Shown piece after piece: positions 6,968 to 13,275 of a stretch of 25,626 nucleotides of DNA; within the stretch, counting starts at the first letter, position 1; each line of letters begins with the position of its first letter. The DNA is taken from positions 1 to 25,626 of the forward strand of contig DBYW01000022.1 in NCBI GenBank assembly GCA_002311645.1, given 5' to 3'. This stretch comes from Bacteroidales bacterium UBA1176 (lineage in GTDB: Bacteria > Bacteroidota > Bacteroidia > Bacteroidales > WCHB1-69). The position numbers and the translations under genes are program-made. The notes under the pieces were generated by a model. That model made no database searches and was not told the DNA's origin. It saw only the letters and a list, made by a program, of their open reading frames with translations.

Positions 6968-7206
6968 TTTCTTGCCTCCCAATTGTTCATACATTCCACC
7001 AACCCCTCCGCGAGCTTTTCACGGCTCTCGGTATGCAGCGTTTCGTAGTGCGGAAGGATGTACTGCTCGATCAGCCCCACACGTTTCATCCGCTCATACA
7101 CGTCCTTGTATGATGTGCCCAACCATCGTGCGGTGGTCTCGATACAGGTGGCCACAAAAGCCATAATCACCTGTGCCCTTGGTATTTCAATAACATTTTT
7201 CATCAC
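6964..7206 (-). CDS. DUF3791-like protein (first gene of the DUF3990 cluster)
   Basis: An 80-residue, probably all-helical protein. Segments are IPRAQVIMAFVATCIETTAR, LGTSYKDVYERMKRVGLI and ILPHYETLHTESREKLAEGL. The layout (an ~25-residue helix, a segment about a bacterium-typical small helical turn, then the motif Y-x-x-LHTxS near the end) fits the divergent DUF3791-type partners found upstream of DUF3990 genes. It ends in an ATGA overlap with the DUF3990 start. A -7 promoter element lies 27 bases upstream of its ATG, so it is the first gene of the operon. It may be the partner or antitoxin of the ART-like protein; this is inference. Confidence 0.75.
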   Translation of the reverse strand: MMKNVIEIPRAQVIMAFVATCIETTARWLGTSYKDVYERMKRVGLIEQYILPHYETLHTESREKLAEGLVECMNNWEARK

Positions 7207-7232
7207 AAACGAACGCTATGGTTTTCATCTTG

Positions 7233-7240
7233 CAAAGATA
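7233..7240 (-). promoter_or_regulatory. -7 element for the DUF3791/DUF3990 operon
   Basis: The minus strand reads TATCTTTG, an exact TAnnTTTG, 27 bases before the ATG at 7206. It is followed by a short leader. A -33 element is not clear. Confidence 0.55.
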
Positions 7241-7336
7241 TACATTTTTCCCGTGAGAGAGACGATGTTTCACAACTGTTTTTGTGTTTTTTGGTCAACC
7301 TGAAACTTGAAACCTGAAACTTGAAACTATTTTTTG

Positions 7337-7344
7337 TACCTTTG
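7337..7344 (+). promoter_or_regulatory. -7 element for the macrodomain-like gene and symporter
   Basis: TACCTTTG matches TAnnTTTG and lies 17 bases before the ATG at 7362. TTG trinucleotides sit upstream in a short direct repeat (TGAAACTTGAAACCTGAAAC at 7301), but none is at an ideal distance. Confidence 0.55.
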
Positions 7345-7361
7345 CACCATCAAACCAAACA

Positions 7362-7778
7362 ATGAAAGATATGGGAAACACTGCTATCATCAACGGTTGT
7401 CGCGTTGCATCGGACCGCATTGCCGACCTTGGCGAGAATGAGATTTTTGTTTTTGGAAGCAACATCCAGGGAGCCCACGGCGGTGGTGCCGCGTGGTATG
7501 CCCACCAGAAGTTCGGGGCTGAATGGGGCGTGGGCGAGGGCCTCACAGGCCGCACATACGCCCTGCCCACTATGGAGGGAGACGCCTCGATGAAGAAGGC
7601 CGTGGAGCATTTCATCAGTTGCGCCAAGGCCCATCCAAAGCTTACATTCCTTGTCACCGCTGTGGGCTGCGGCATCGCGGGCTACACCCCTGAAGAGGTG
7701 GCCCCGCTCTTCCGTGAAGCCACCACCTTGGAGAATGTTTACCTTCCCCGTGTTTTCTGGGATGTGTTGAAAGCCTGA
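7362..7778 (+). CDS. A1S_2505-like conserved protein with macrodomain-like motifs
   Basis: A 138-residue cytoplasmic protein. The signature block is NEIFVFGSNIQGAHGGGAAW followed by KFGAEWGVGEGLTGRTYALP, and then FLVTAVGCGIAGYTPEEVAP. I match it from memory to the A1S_2505 family of phage-linked proteins. The order GSN, then G-rich GAHGGGAA, then LPT and VGCGIAGY resembles the nucleotide/ADP-ribose pocket of macrodomains, but that link is inference. It starts at the ATG at 7362; an in-frame ATG at 7371 (MGNTAI) is possible. The symporter gene follows after 7 bases, so the two are probably co-transcribed. It is divergent from the ART-like DUF3990 cluster, which gives a possible functional pairing. 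Confidence 0.7.
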   Translation: MKDMGNTAIINGCRVASDRIADLGENEIFVFGSNIQGAHGGGAAWYAHQKFGAEWGVGEGLTGRTYALPTMEGDASMKKAVEHFISCAKAHPKLTFLVTAVGCGIAGYTPEEVAPLFREATTLENVYLPRVFWDVLKA

Positions 7779-7785
7779 CCGCAGT

Positions 7786-8994
7786 ATGAAGAAGATATCC
7801 CTCACCACCCAGATCCTTGTCGCACTGCTGCTCGCAGTGGTGGCCGGCATATTGCTGCGCAACCAGGCCGACTTCGTCAACGGGTACATCAAACCCGTCG
7901 GCGTCATATTCCTCAACCTGCTGAAATTCATCGTGGTGCCATTGGTCCTTTTCTCCATTATGGCGGGCATCTTGTCAATGAACGACATCTCAAAGGTGGG
8001 CAAGTTGGGACTCCGTGCTTTGCTCTATTTTATGACCACAACACTCCTCGCGGTGACATTAGGACTGGTTATTCCCACTTTGCTGAAGGGCATCCTTCCG
8101 CTCATCCATATCGACACGGCAACGCCGGTGGAAGACATTGTGGTGGCGCACACGTCGGTGATGGATCAGATTGTCAATATGTTCCCGAACAACATCCTTT
8201 CGCCGATCACTTCCATGACGATGATGCAGGTTATCGTCATCGCCCTGTTCTTCGGCATTGCGATGGTGCATGTGGGCGAGAAGGGTGAGATGGCACGCAA
8301 AGTGACCCTCAGCTTCAACGATGTGGTGTGCAAGATTTTAGAGTACATCATGGCGTTGGCCCCCATCGGCGTGTTCTGCATGCTGACGCCTGTAGTGGTG
8401 GAAAACGGTCCAGCGGTGTTAGGCTCCTACGCCGTGTTGCTGGCATTAGCCTATCTTTGCTTCGCTATTCACGCGGGAGTGGTCTATTCCTCGGCGGTGG
8501 GGCTGTTAGGCGGCCTCTCGCCGTTGAAGTTCTTTAAGACGATGCAGCCGGCGATGCTGTTCGCCTTCTCCAGCGACTCGTCGGTGGCCACGCTGCCCTA
8601 CACGATGCAGTGTGCGGAGAATTTAGGTGTCAACAAGGAGATCGGGCGTTTTGTGCTTTCGTTAGGTGCCACCATCAACATGGACGGAGTCGCTATCTAT
8701 CTGGGTGTGGCCTCCGTGTTTATGGCAACCTGCTGCGGCATAGACCTCACGATGAGCCAGTATATGGCCATCGCCTTTGCCTCCACCGTGGCCTCCATCG
8801 GCACGCCGGGCATCCCGGGAGGCAGCCTGGCCCTGATGGCGATGGTGTTTGCGTCGGCTGGCATCCCTGTGGAGGGCGTTGCCGTGGCCGCCGGCATCGA
8901 CCGCCTCATCGATATGGGGCGCACCGTCATGTCGGTCACCGGCGATGCCTCTTGCGCGGTGGTGATGCAGAAAGTGATGGGGAAGAAAATGTAA
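7786..8994 (+). CDS. Dicarboxylate/amino acid:cation symporter (DAACS family)
   Basis: A 402-residue inner-membrane secondary transporter of the GltP/DctA family, which takes up glutamate, aspartate or C4-dicarboxylates with Na+ or H+. Visible are the hydrophobic N-terminal helices, the serine-rich re-entrant loop FAFSSDSSVATLP (259-271), the cation motif NMDG (298-301), the second hairpin STVASIGTPGIPGGS (333-347) and the substrate/cation helix IDRLIDMGRTVMSVTGD (371-387). The acidic and arginine positions of the family (D372, D376, R379, D387) are kept, and R379 argues for an acidic substrate. NMDGV replaces the usual NMDGT, and Ser383 replaces the Asn found in GltPh, which may alter cation or substrate preference. 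Length is normal but on the short side. Confidence 0.9.
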   Translation: MKKISLTTQILVALLLAVVAGILLRNQADFVNGYIKPVGVIFLNLLKFIVVPLVLFSIMAGILSMNDISKVGKLGLRALLYFMTTTLLAVTLGLVIPTLLKGILPLIHIDTATPVEDIVVAHTSVMDQIVNMFPNNILSPITSMTMMQVIVIALFFGIAMVHVGEKGEMARKVTLSFNDVVCKILEYIMALAPIGVFCMLTPVVVENGPAVLGSYAVLLALAYLCFAIHAGVVYSSAVGLLGGLSPLKFFKTMQPAMLFAFSSDSSVATLPYTMQCAENLGVNKEIGRFVLSLGATINMDGVAIYLGVASVFMATCCGIDLTMSQYMAIAFASTVASIGTPGIPGGSLALMAMVFASAGIPVEGVAVAAGIDRLIDMGRTVMSVTGDASCAVVMQKVMGKKM

Positions 8995-9037
8995 GACGCA
9001 TCATGCAATTCCTATTAGACAAATGTCGTGTCTTATG

Positions 9038-9045
9038 TACTTTTG
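9038..9045 (+). promoter_or_regulatory. -7 element for the HD-hydrolase operon
   Basis: TACTTTTG fits TAnnTTTG, 26 bases before the ATG at 9072, in the 77-base gap after the symporter. It marks the start of a separate transcript of three genes. Confidence 0.5.
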
Positions 9046-9071
9046 CATTTTAAATTCAAAACAAAGAAGCA

Positions 9072-9704
9072 ATGTCCATGGTGAACCCGGAACTTGAGCG
9101 TTATGTTGAGCGGGAAATCATTCCCTTGTATGATCGTTTTGACAAGGCGCATCAGCGCGACCACGTGCGGATGGTGATTCGACAAAGTATGGAGTTGGCC
9201 ATGCGGATGGAGGTGGACACAGACATGGTTTATACTATCGCCGCCTACCATGATACAGGCTTGTGCGAAGGTCGTGAGCGGCATCATCTGGTCTCCGGAA
9301 GAATTATCCGTGCCGACCGGAACCTGTTGCAGTGGTTCTCGCCTGAGCAGATAGAGATGATGGCATGTGCGGCAGAGGATCACCGCGCCTCGGCGGACCA
9401 TGCCCCGCGCAGCCTCTACGGCCGCATCGTGGCCGAGGCCGACCGCTTTATCGACCCAGAGACAATTATCTGCCGCACGGTGCAATACGGGCTGGAACAC
9501 TATCCGGAATTGGACAAGGAAGGGCACTACGGGCGGACGGTGCAGCATCTTAACGAAAAATACGGCCGCAACGGCTATCTCAAACTCTGGTTTACCGAGT
9601 CACCCAATGCCCAACGTCTGGAGCTCCTTCGCCAAATTATCGACGACGAACCCCAACTCCACCGACTTTTCGATGAATATTGGGAGAACATTATCAAACA
9701 CTAA
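9072..9704 (+). CDS. HD-domain hydrolase
   Basis: A 210-residue soluble protein with an HD-type metal phosphohydrolase domain. The metal ligands visible in order are H31 (QRDHVRMV), H60-D61 (AAYHDTGL), H104 (EDHR) and D124 (EADRF). Enzymes of this superfamily hydrolyse phosphate esters, often of nucleotides or (p)ppGpp-like molecules; the substrate here is unknown. The C-terminal 80 residues contain GHYGRTVQHLNEKYGRNGYL, also seen in similar Bacteroidetes HD proteins. AAGAAG sits just before the ATG at 9072. It is the first of three closely spaced genes (10 bases to the next). Confidence 0.85.
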   Translation: MSMVNPELERYVEREIIPLYDRFDKAHQRDHVRMVIRQSMELAMRMEVDTDMVYTIAAYHDTGLCEGRERHHLVSGRIIRADRNLLQWFSPEQIEMMACAAEDHRASADHAPRSLYGRIVAEADRFIDPETIICRTVQYGLEHYPELDKEGHYGRTVQHLNEKYGRNGYLKLWFTESPNAQRLELLRQIIDDEPQLHRLFDEYWENIIKH

Positions 9705-9714
9705 CTAAACTACG

Positions 9715-10308
9715 ATGAGCAATCCTTCCATCCTTCGTGTTGTCATCCTTTACCTCGTCGCCATCAACGTGGTCACCTTCCTTTTGTATGGCATCGACAA
9801 GTTCAAGGCGAAGCGGTCGAAATGGCGCATCCCGGAGTCAGTCTTGTTGGGACTTGCGGTCATTGGCGGCAGTGTCGGGGCTTGGTTGGGGATGATAGTT
9901 TGGCGCCACAAGACCCAGCATAAGAAATTCAGGTATGGGATTCCATTGATACTGGCCATGCAAATTGCCATTCTGATCATGGTGTCTTGCAAGACTGAAC
10001 AAGCGGTTGAAACAGTCAAGCCACTGCCGGAAAATCGATATGTTCCCGAACACTCGCCGGATGTGTTCCTGATATCGTATGATGCGGAAACCGGGAAGGA
10101 ACCCGTCTTAAAGGCCATCAAGAAATACAGGTGTGAGATTGTTTACGATTACCATACCTTCAATGGAATGGCACTGAAGAAACCCGAGGACAAAACGTTG
10201 GAGGAGACTATGCAGTATTTCAGAGGGGTGAAGGGCGTTTTGACGGTGGAGTATGACTATATCACACGCCTCGACGACCCGATCAGGCCGAAATTGGAGG
10301 AACGATAG
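9715..10308 (+). CDS. DUF1294 membrane protein with an I9-inhibitor-like C-terminal domain
   Basis: A 197-residue protein in two parts. Residues 1-88 are a DUF1294 domain: a first membrane helix (ILYLVAINVVTFLLYGIDKF), the YGIDKxKAK motif, WRIPE, GLAVIGGSVGAWLGM, and a last helix. DUF1294 proteins are small membrane proteins of unknown function that normally end here. In this protein the last helix runs into IAILIMVSCKTEQ, which resembles a lipoprotein signal with a cysteine at 92, and then a soluble domain from about 117 to 185. That domain reads VFLISYD, YRCEIVYDYHTFNGMALKKP and GVKGVLTVEYD, like the I9 propeptide/inhibitor of subtilisins. The frame is continuous, so the fusion is real in this sequence. 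Confidence 0.75.
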   Translation: MSNPSILRVVILYLVAINVVTFLLYGIDKFKAKRSKWRIPESVLLGLAVIGGSVGAWLGMIVWRHKTQHKKFRYGIPLILAMQIAILIMVSCKTEQAVETVKPLPENRYVPEHSPDVFLISYDAETGKEPVLKAIKKYRCEIVYDYHTFNGMALKKPEDKTLEETMQYFRGVKGVLTVEYDYITRLDDPIRPKLEER

Positions 10309-10344
10309 GGCAGAGCTGCAAAAGAAAATAAAACCCCAAAAAAT

Positions 10345-10806
10345 ATGGACGCAACCGAATATATCCAGAAATTGGGCCTCGTTCCGCATCCGGAAGGGGG
10401 CTACTACCGCCAGCTGTTTGGCAACGACGAGATGGGCGACAAATCCATCTCCACTATCTATTACATGCTGACTGCCAACGATATGTCGGCATTCCATCGT
10501 CTGCACAACATGGTGGAAATCTGGTATTTCCACGCGGGCGAACCGCTCAATATTTATGTGATCGACCCTGACGGGACACTGGCTACCCATCAACTTTCCG
10601 AACAAGACGAAATGCAGGTGATTATTCAGCCGGAGCAATGGTTCGCCGCCGAGATTCCCTCCAAACGCGGTTACTGCCTCGTTGGCTGTGCCGTCGGTCC
10701 GGCCTTCCGTTTCGAGAACTTTGAACTGGGCCGGAAGGACGAGTTGATGAAGCTGTATCCGCAGCACGGGAAGTTGATAGAAAGGATGTGTAAGGAAGTT
10801 GGTTAG
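10345..10806 (+). CDS. Cupin_5 family protein (DUF985)
   Basis: A 153-residue cytoplasmic cupin. Characteristic blocks are LVPHPEGGYYRQLF near the start, STIYYMLTANDMSAFHRL, EIWYFHAGEPLNIYVIDPDG, and the closing GCAVGPAFRFENFELGRKDE. This is the Cupin_5 (DUF985) family, a double-stranded beta-helix with possible metal-binding histidines (in FHRLHN and YFHAG). Its natural reaction is not established; sugar-phosphate isomerase-like roles have been suggested for relatives. It is the last of three genes starting at 9072, with 36 bases from the previous stop. Palindromic repeats of the transposase region start 26 bases after its stop. Confidence 0.9.
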   Translation: MDATEYIQKLGLVPHPEGGYYRQLFGNDEMGDKSISTIYYMLTANDMSAFHRLHNMVEIWYFHAGEPLNIYVIDPDGTLATHQLSEQDEMQVIIQPEQWFAAEIPSKRGYCLVGCAVGPAFRFENFELGRKDELMKLYPQHGKLIERMCKEVG

Positions 10807-10832
10807 TAGGGAATTATGCATCGACTAGGGCA

Positions 10833-10962
10833 TTATGCCGGAGGCATAAGATGCACCGCAGGTGCAATTAACACCACACAAGCGAAGCGTAGTGTGGTGA
10901 CGCGGGCAAGTGCAGTGTGGCGATAGTCGGGCGCTGTCAGGACAGGCATCTCGGAGAGATGC
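10833..10962. repeat. REP-like palindrome cluster left of the tyrosine transposase
   Basis: Four hairpins occur in 130 bases: TTATGCC-gga-GGCATAA (10833-10849), TGCACC-gca-GGTGCA (10852-10866), CACCACAC...GTGTGGTG (10872-10899) and GCATCTC-gga-GAGATGC (10946-10962). The last is nested in a second stem, TCAGGAC (10937-10943) with GTCCTGA (10971-10977), which overlaps the transposase stop codon. The GTGCAATTAACACCA core of 10862-10876 recurs inverted on the right side of the gene at about 11577-11596. Confidence 0.85.
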
Positions 10963-10967
10963 GACAA

Positions 10968-11417
10968 TCAGTCCTGAAGAAAATACTCCTCCTTGATCTC
11001 AACACCGTTATCGACAAGGAATTGTCGGTACTCCTCGACGAATGTCTCGTGCCGATGGTGCTCCTTCTGCTTGGCGATATACCCCACTATCATCGCTTTG
11101 TCGCGCAGATTGTATGAAAATCCGGCATACTCCTTCGTCCAACCTTCGAAAAGCGGGAAATGAGCGTTGGCCTTGAGCCACTTGCTGGTGGAGATTTTGA
11201 GCTCTTGGACAAACTTGGACATCGCCAAGGTTGCAGGCAAGGATACGAAAAGATGCACATGGTCGGGCATACCGCCAATGCGGTAGAGACGGGCTCCTTT
11301 GTTGTTAATGAAACCGAGCATGTAGGAATATAACTCTCGTTCGTGTTTCTCAACTATGGCAGGGATGCTGCAATGTGTGCGGAGGATGATGTGATAGAAT
11401 GTCTGTGTATAACTCAT
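10968..11417 (-). CDS. REP-associated tyrosine transposase / IS200-like (Y1 family)
   Basis: A 149-residue single-domain Y1-type HUH transposase. The metal-binding motif is GGMPDHVHLFVS (HVH), preceded by YRIGG. The family motif SKFVQELKISTSKWLK follows, then GWTKEYAGFSYNLRDK, and the nucleophile helix with Tyr in VGYIAKQKEHHRHETFVEEY. These enzymes cut and join single-stranded DNA at hairpins through a 5'-phosphotyrosine. The gene lacks a TnpB partner and sits inside clusters of short palindromes that look like its substrates, which fits the REP-associated (RAYT) type better than a classical IS200. The C-terminal tail is short. The ATG at 11417 is preceded by an AT-rich region. All key residues are present, so it could be active. 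Confidence 0.9.
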   Translation of the reverse strand: MSYTQTFYHIILRTHCSIPAIVEKHERELYSYMLGFINNKGARLYRIGGMPDHVHLFVSLPATLAMSKFVQELKISTSKWLKANAHFPLFEGWTKEYAGFSYNLRDKAMIVGYIAKQKEHHRHETFVEEYRQFLVDNGVEIKEEYFLQD

Positions 11418-11496
11418 AATTTTTATTTATGTTTATTGTTAAAATTTTGTTTATTTGATCAAGCAACGAAAAGACATTCGGATTATTGTGTCAGTC

Positions 11497-11620
11497 GCAT
11501 CTCTCAGAGATGCTCGTAGCGCGTGCGCATACATCATCACAACACTGCGCTTGACTTCACCATAATGCGCTTCGCTTGTATGGTGTTAATTGCACTGCGT
11601 GCGTGACGCCTCTCCGAGGC
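11497..11620. repeat. REP-like palindrome cluster right of the transposase (inverted copy)
   Basis: Hairpins are GCATCTC-tca-GAGATGC (11497-11513), CACCATA...TATGGTG (11558-11585) and GCCTC-tcc-GAGGC (11608-11620). Its central part, reversed, matches the left cluster: a GTGCAATTAACACCA[CT]ACAAGCG core occurs on both sides, pointing at each other across the gene. The segment 11581-11620 is nearly identical to 4228-4267. Confidence 0.85.
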
Positions 11621-11656
11621 CATGACTTATGAAGTGCTCTGTAACAACTTGGGCGT

Positions 11657-11800
11657 CATGCCGGAGGCATGAGAAGTGCCTACAGGCACAATTAACACCA
11701 TACAAGCCGTTAGGCGCAGTGTGGTGGCAGACAGGCGAAGTCAGAGCAGGCATCTCGGAGAGATGCAACCTGCTCTGCGTATGTGCCGCCTCTCCGAGGC
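11657..11800. repeat. Third REP-like cluster, direct copy of the left cluster
   Basis: Hairpins are CATGCC-gga-GGCATG (11657-11671), GTGCCT-ac-AGGCAC (11676-11689), GCATCTC-gga-GAGATGC (11750-11766) nested in CAGAGCAGG (11742-11750)/CCTGCTCTG (11769-11777), and GCCTC-tcc-GAGGC (11788-11800). The CAATTAACACCATACAAGCC core at 11690 is in the same direction as the left cluster. Most of these loops are GGA or its complement TCC. Confidence 0.85.
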
Positions 11801-11843
11801 GATGACCCACACGAGCTGCAAACTTTCGTATATGACTTTTTTC

Positions 11844-11851
11844 TATATTTG
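11844..11851 (+). promoter_or_regulatory. -7 element for the Sel1-repeat gene
   Basis: TATATTTG matches TAnnTTTG, 21 bases before the ATG at 11873. It rules out an upstream in-frame ATG at 11783 as the start. TTTC lies about 17 bases upstream at the -33 position. Confidence 0.6.
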
Positions 11852-11872
11852 CGCCGGCAAAACCCCATCAAT

Positions 11873-12766
11873 ATGAAAAAACTAACTTATGAAGAAGCAA
11901 TAGAACTCCTGCAGAAAACAAAACGTTTGACAGGCGAACAATCCGAACAGATCAACCGTTTGGCGAACGCATTGATGGATGGACGATGGAATCTGACGCG
12001 AGACCAGCAAAAAGCTCTAACCCTTTATCGATTTGCAGCGGAGAAAGGCAGTCGTACAGCGGAATTCAACTTAGGAGTTTGCTATGATAAAGGCACAGGA
12101 GTGCCTCAAAACTATGAAACAGCGGTGGAATGGTACCAGAAGTCTGCCAAGCACGGCTATTATTTCGCTATGACGAACCTTGCCAATTGTTATTTCTGTG
12201 GGGATGGCGTAGAAAAGGATATGGTCAAGGCTGCTTATTGGTATAAACGGGCAGTGAAGAGAGGCGATACCCTTGCAAAACGACATCTTGCTTATTGTTA
12301 TCGATACGGTGAAGGAGTGAGAAAAAACGCTCCCAAATCATTCCGGTTATTTGCTGAAGCGGCAGAAGAAGGCGATGCCAAAGCTCAAGGTGAACTATCC
12401 TACTGTTATTACAAAGGTATTGGCGTGGAAAAAAGTTTGGAAAAGGAGATTTTCTGGGCGGAAAAGGCTGCGAAAAGAGGGAATGACTATGCCCAAAATG
12501 TGATGGGATATTATTATATGAAAGGCATTGGTGTAGAAAAGAATCTTGAAAAAGCGAATACTCTTTTCTTGAAGGCAGCCCGAAAGCAAAACGAAAATGC
12601 CGCCCTGAATTTGGCAGAAAGCTACAGAAAAGGCATCGGTGTTGAAAGGAATTTAAAGGAGAGTCTGCACTGGTACCGTCTTGCCCAACGCTGGTGCATT
12701 GATTTGGATTACTGCAAATTGGAAAAGGAGATAAAGGAGGTGAAGGGGATGATAAAAAATGAATAA
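11873..12766 (+). CDS. Sel1-repeat (tetratricopeptide-like) protein
   Basis: A 297-residue soluble protein. After an N-terminal helical stretch it contains about six Sel1-like repeats of 36 residues, with recurring AxxxLAxCYxxGxGVEKxxxKAxxWYxKAA (for example LGVCYDKGTGVPQNYETAVE and GYYYMKGIGVEKNLEKANTL). Sel1 repeats form alpha-alpha superhelices that bind other proteins. There is no signal peptide, so it is probably cytoplasmic, and its partner is unknown. The ATG at 11873 (MKKLTYEE) is chosen because the promoter lies between it and the earlier in-frame ATG, and the residues from the earlier start translate the palindromic repeat. The next gene begins 6 bases downstream. Confidence 0.88.
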   Translation: MKKLTYEEAIELLQKTKRLTGEQSEQINRLANALMDGRWNLTRDQQKALTLYRFAAEKGSRTAEFNLGVCYDKGTGVPQNYETAVEWYQKSAKHGYYFAMTNLANCYFCGDGVEKDMVKAAYWYKRAVKRGDTLAKRHLAYCYRYGEGVRKNAPKSFRLFAEAAEEGDAKAQGELSYCYYKGIGVEKSLEKEIFWAEKAAKRGNDYAQNVMGYYYMKGIGVEKNLEKANTLFLKAARKQNENAALNLAESYRKGIGVERNLKESLHWYRLAQRWCIDLDYCKLEKEIKEVKGMIKNE

Positions 12767-12772
12767 ACGATT

Positions 12773-13222
12773 ATGCCCACCCTCACTATCCGACATAAAC
12801 GACACTGGTTCGAGCCGAAGTTGCCGCACTCGGTCTTCTTGAACGGCTACTTTGTGGGTATGCTGAAAGACGACCGGCTGCGGGGCGGGGTGCCGCCGGG
12901 CAGCTATGCCCTGAGGGTGCAGTTCGGGGGGCGTATCCCGATTGGCAAAAAAGGCAAGAGTATCGATTTGTCGCTGTCATCAACAGAGCAGGTGGAAGTC
13001 CCGCAGTCTGGAGAGGTGGTCTGCGAGTTCCACGACCGCGAACGGCTGTGGAACATCTTTTTCGACATCGACCTCGTGCTCTGGGTGGTGTCGTGGTTTG
13101 TGCAGATGCCGCCACTTTACAAGATTCTGTCGGATGCGTTTTTTGCCATCTGGCTGGTACGTTTGGTGTTGATACGAAAGAGATATTATAAGATTGTGAC
13201 AAATGTTATAATAGAAAAATAA
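12773..13222 (+). CDS. Uncharacterised small protein with C-terminal membrane segments
   Basis: A 149-residue protein of unknown function. The N-terminal 80 residues (LTIRHKRHWFEPKLPHSVFL, GVPPGSYALRVQFGG) look like a small beta-sandwich; the PPGSYALRV step recalls PEGA-like folds. A short linker with EFHDRERLWNIFFD leads to one or two hydrophobic helices (DLVLWVVSWFVQ and FFAIWLVRLVLI) and a basic end. It is probably anchored in the inner membrane with the N-terminal domain in the cytoplasm, as no signal peptide is seen. It follows the Sel1 gene by 6 bases and is likely co-transcribed. A truncated relative lies at 121-225, so the family is present at least twice in this region. Confidence 0.7.
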   Translation: MPTLTIRHKRHWFEPKLPHSVFLNGYFVGMLKDDRLRGGVPPGSYALRVQFGGRIPIGKKGKSIDLSLSSTEQVEVPQSGEVVCEFHDRERLWNIFFDIDLVLWVVSWFVQMPPLYKILSDAFFAIWLVRLVLIRKRYYKIVTNVIIEK

Positions 13223-13223
13223 G

Positions 13224-13231
13224 TATCTTTG
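13224..13231 (+). promoter_or_regulatory. -7 element for the dipeptidase gene
   Basis: TATCTTTG is an exact TAnnTTTG, 44 bases before the ATG at 13276 and immediately after the stop of the previous gene. Confidence 0.55.
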
Positions 13232-13275
13232 CCGTCAGAAAAGAATCTCTCTAATCAAAATCAAAGACAGACCAA

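Larger units (their letters stand above)
11418..11872. other. Intergenic region carrying transposase-linked repeats
   Basis: These 455 bases contain no gene. They hold about 80 bases of AT-rich leader of the transposase, the palindromes at 11497-11620 and 11657-11800, and the promoter of the Sel1-repeat gene. Confidence 0.7.

Noticed and set aside
11783..11872. An upstream start for the Sel1-repeat gene
   Set aside because: A good -7 promoter element lies at 11844-11851, after that ATG, and the extra 30 residues translate the palindromic repeat.
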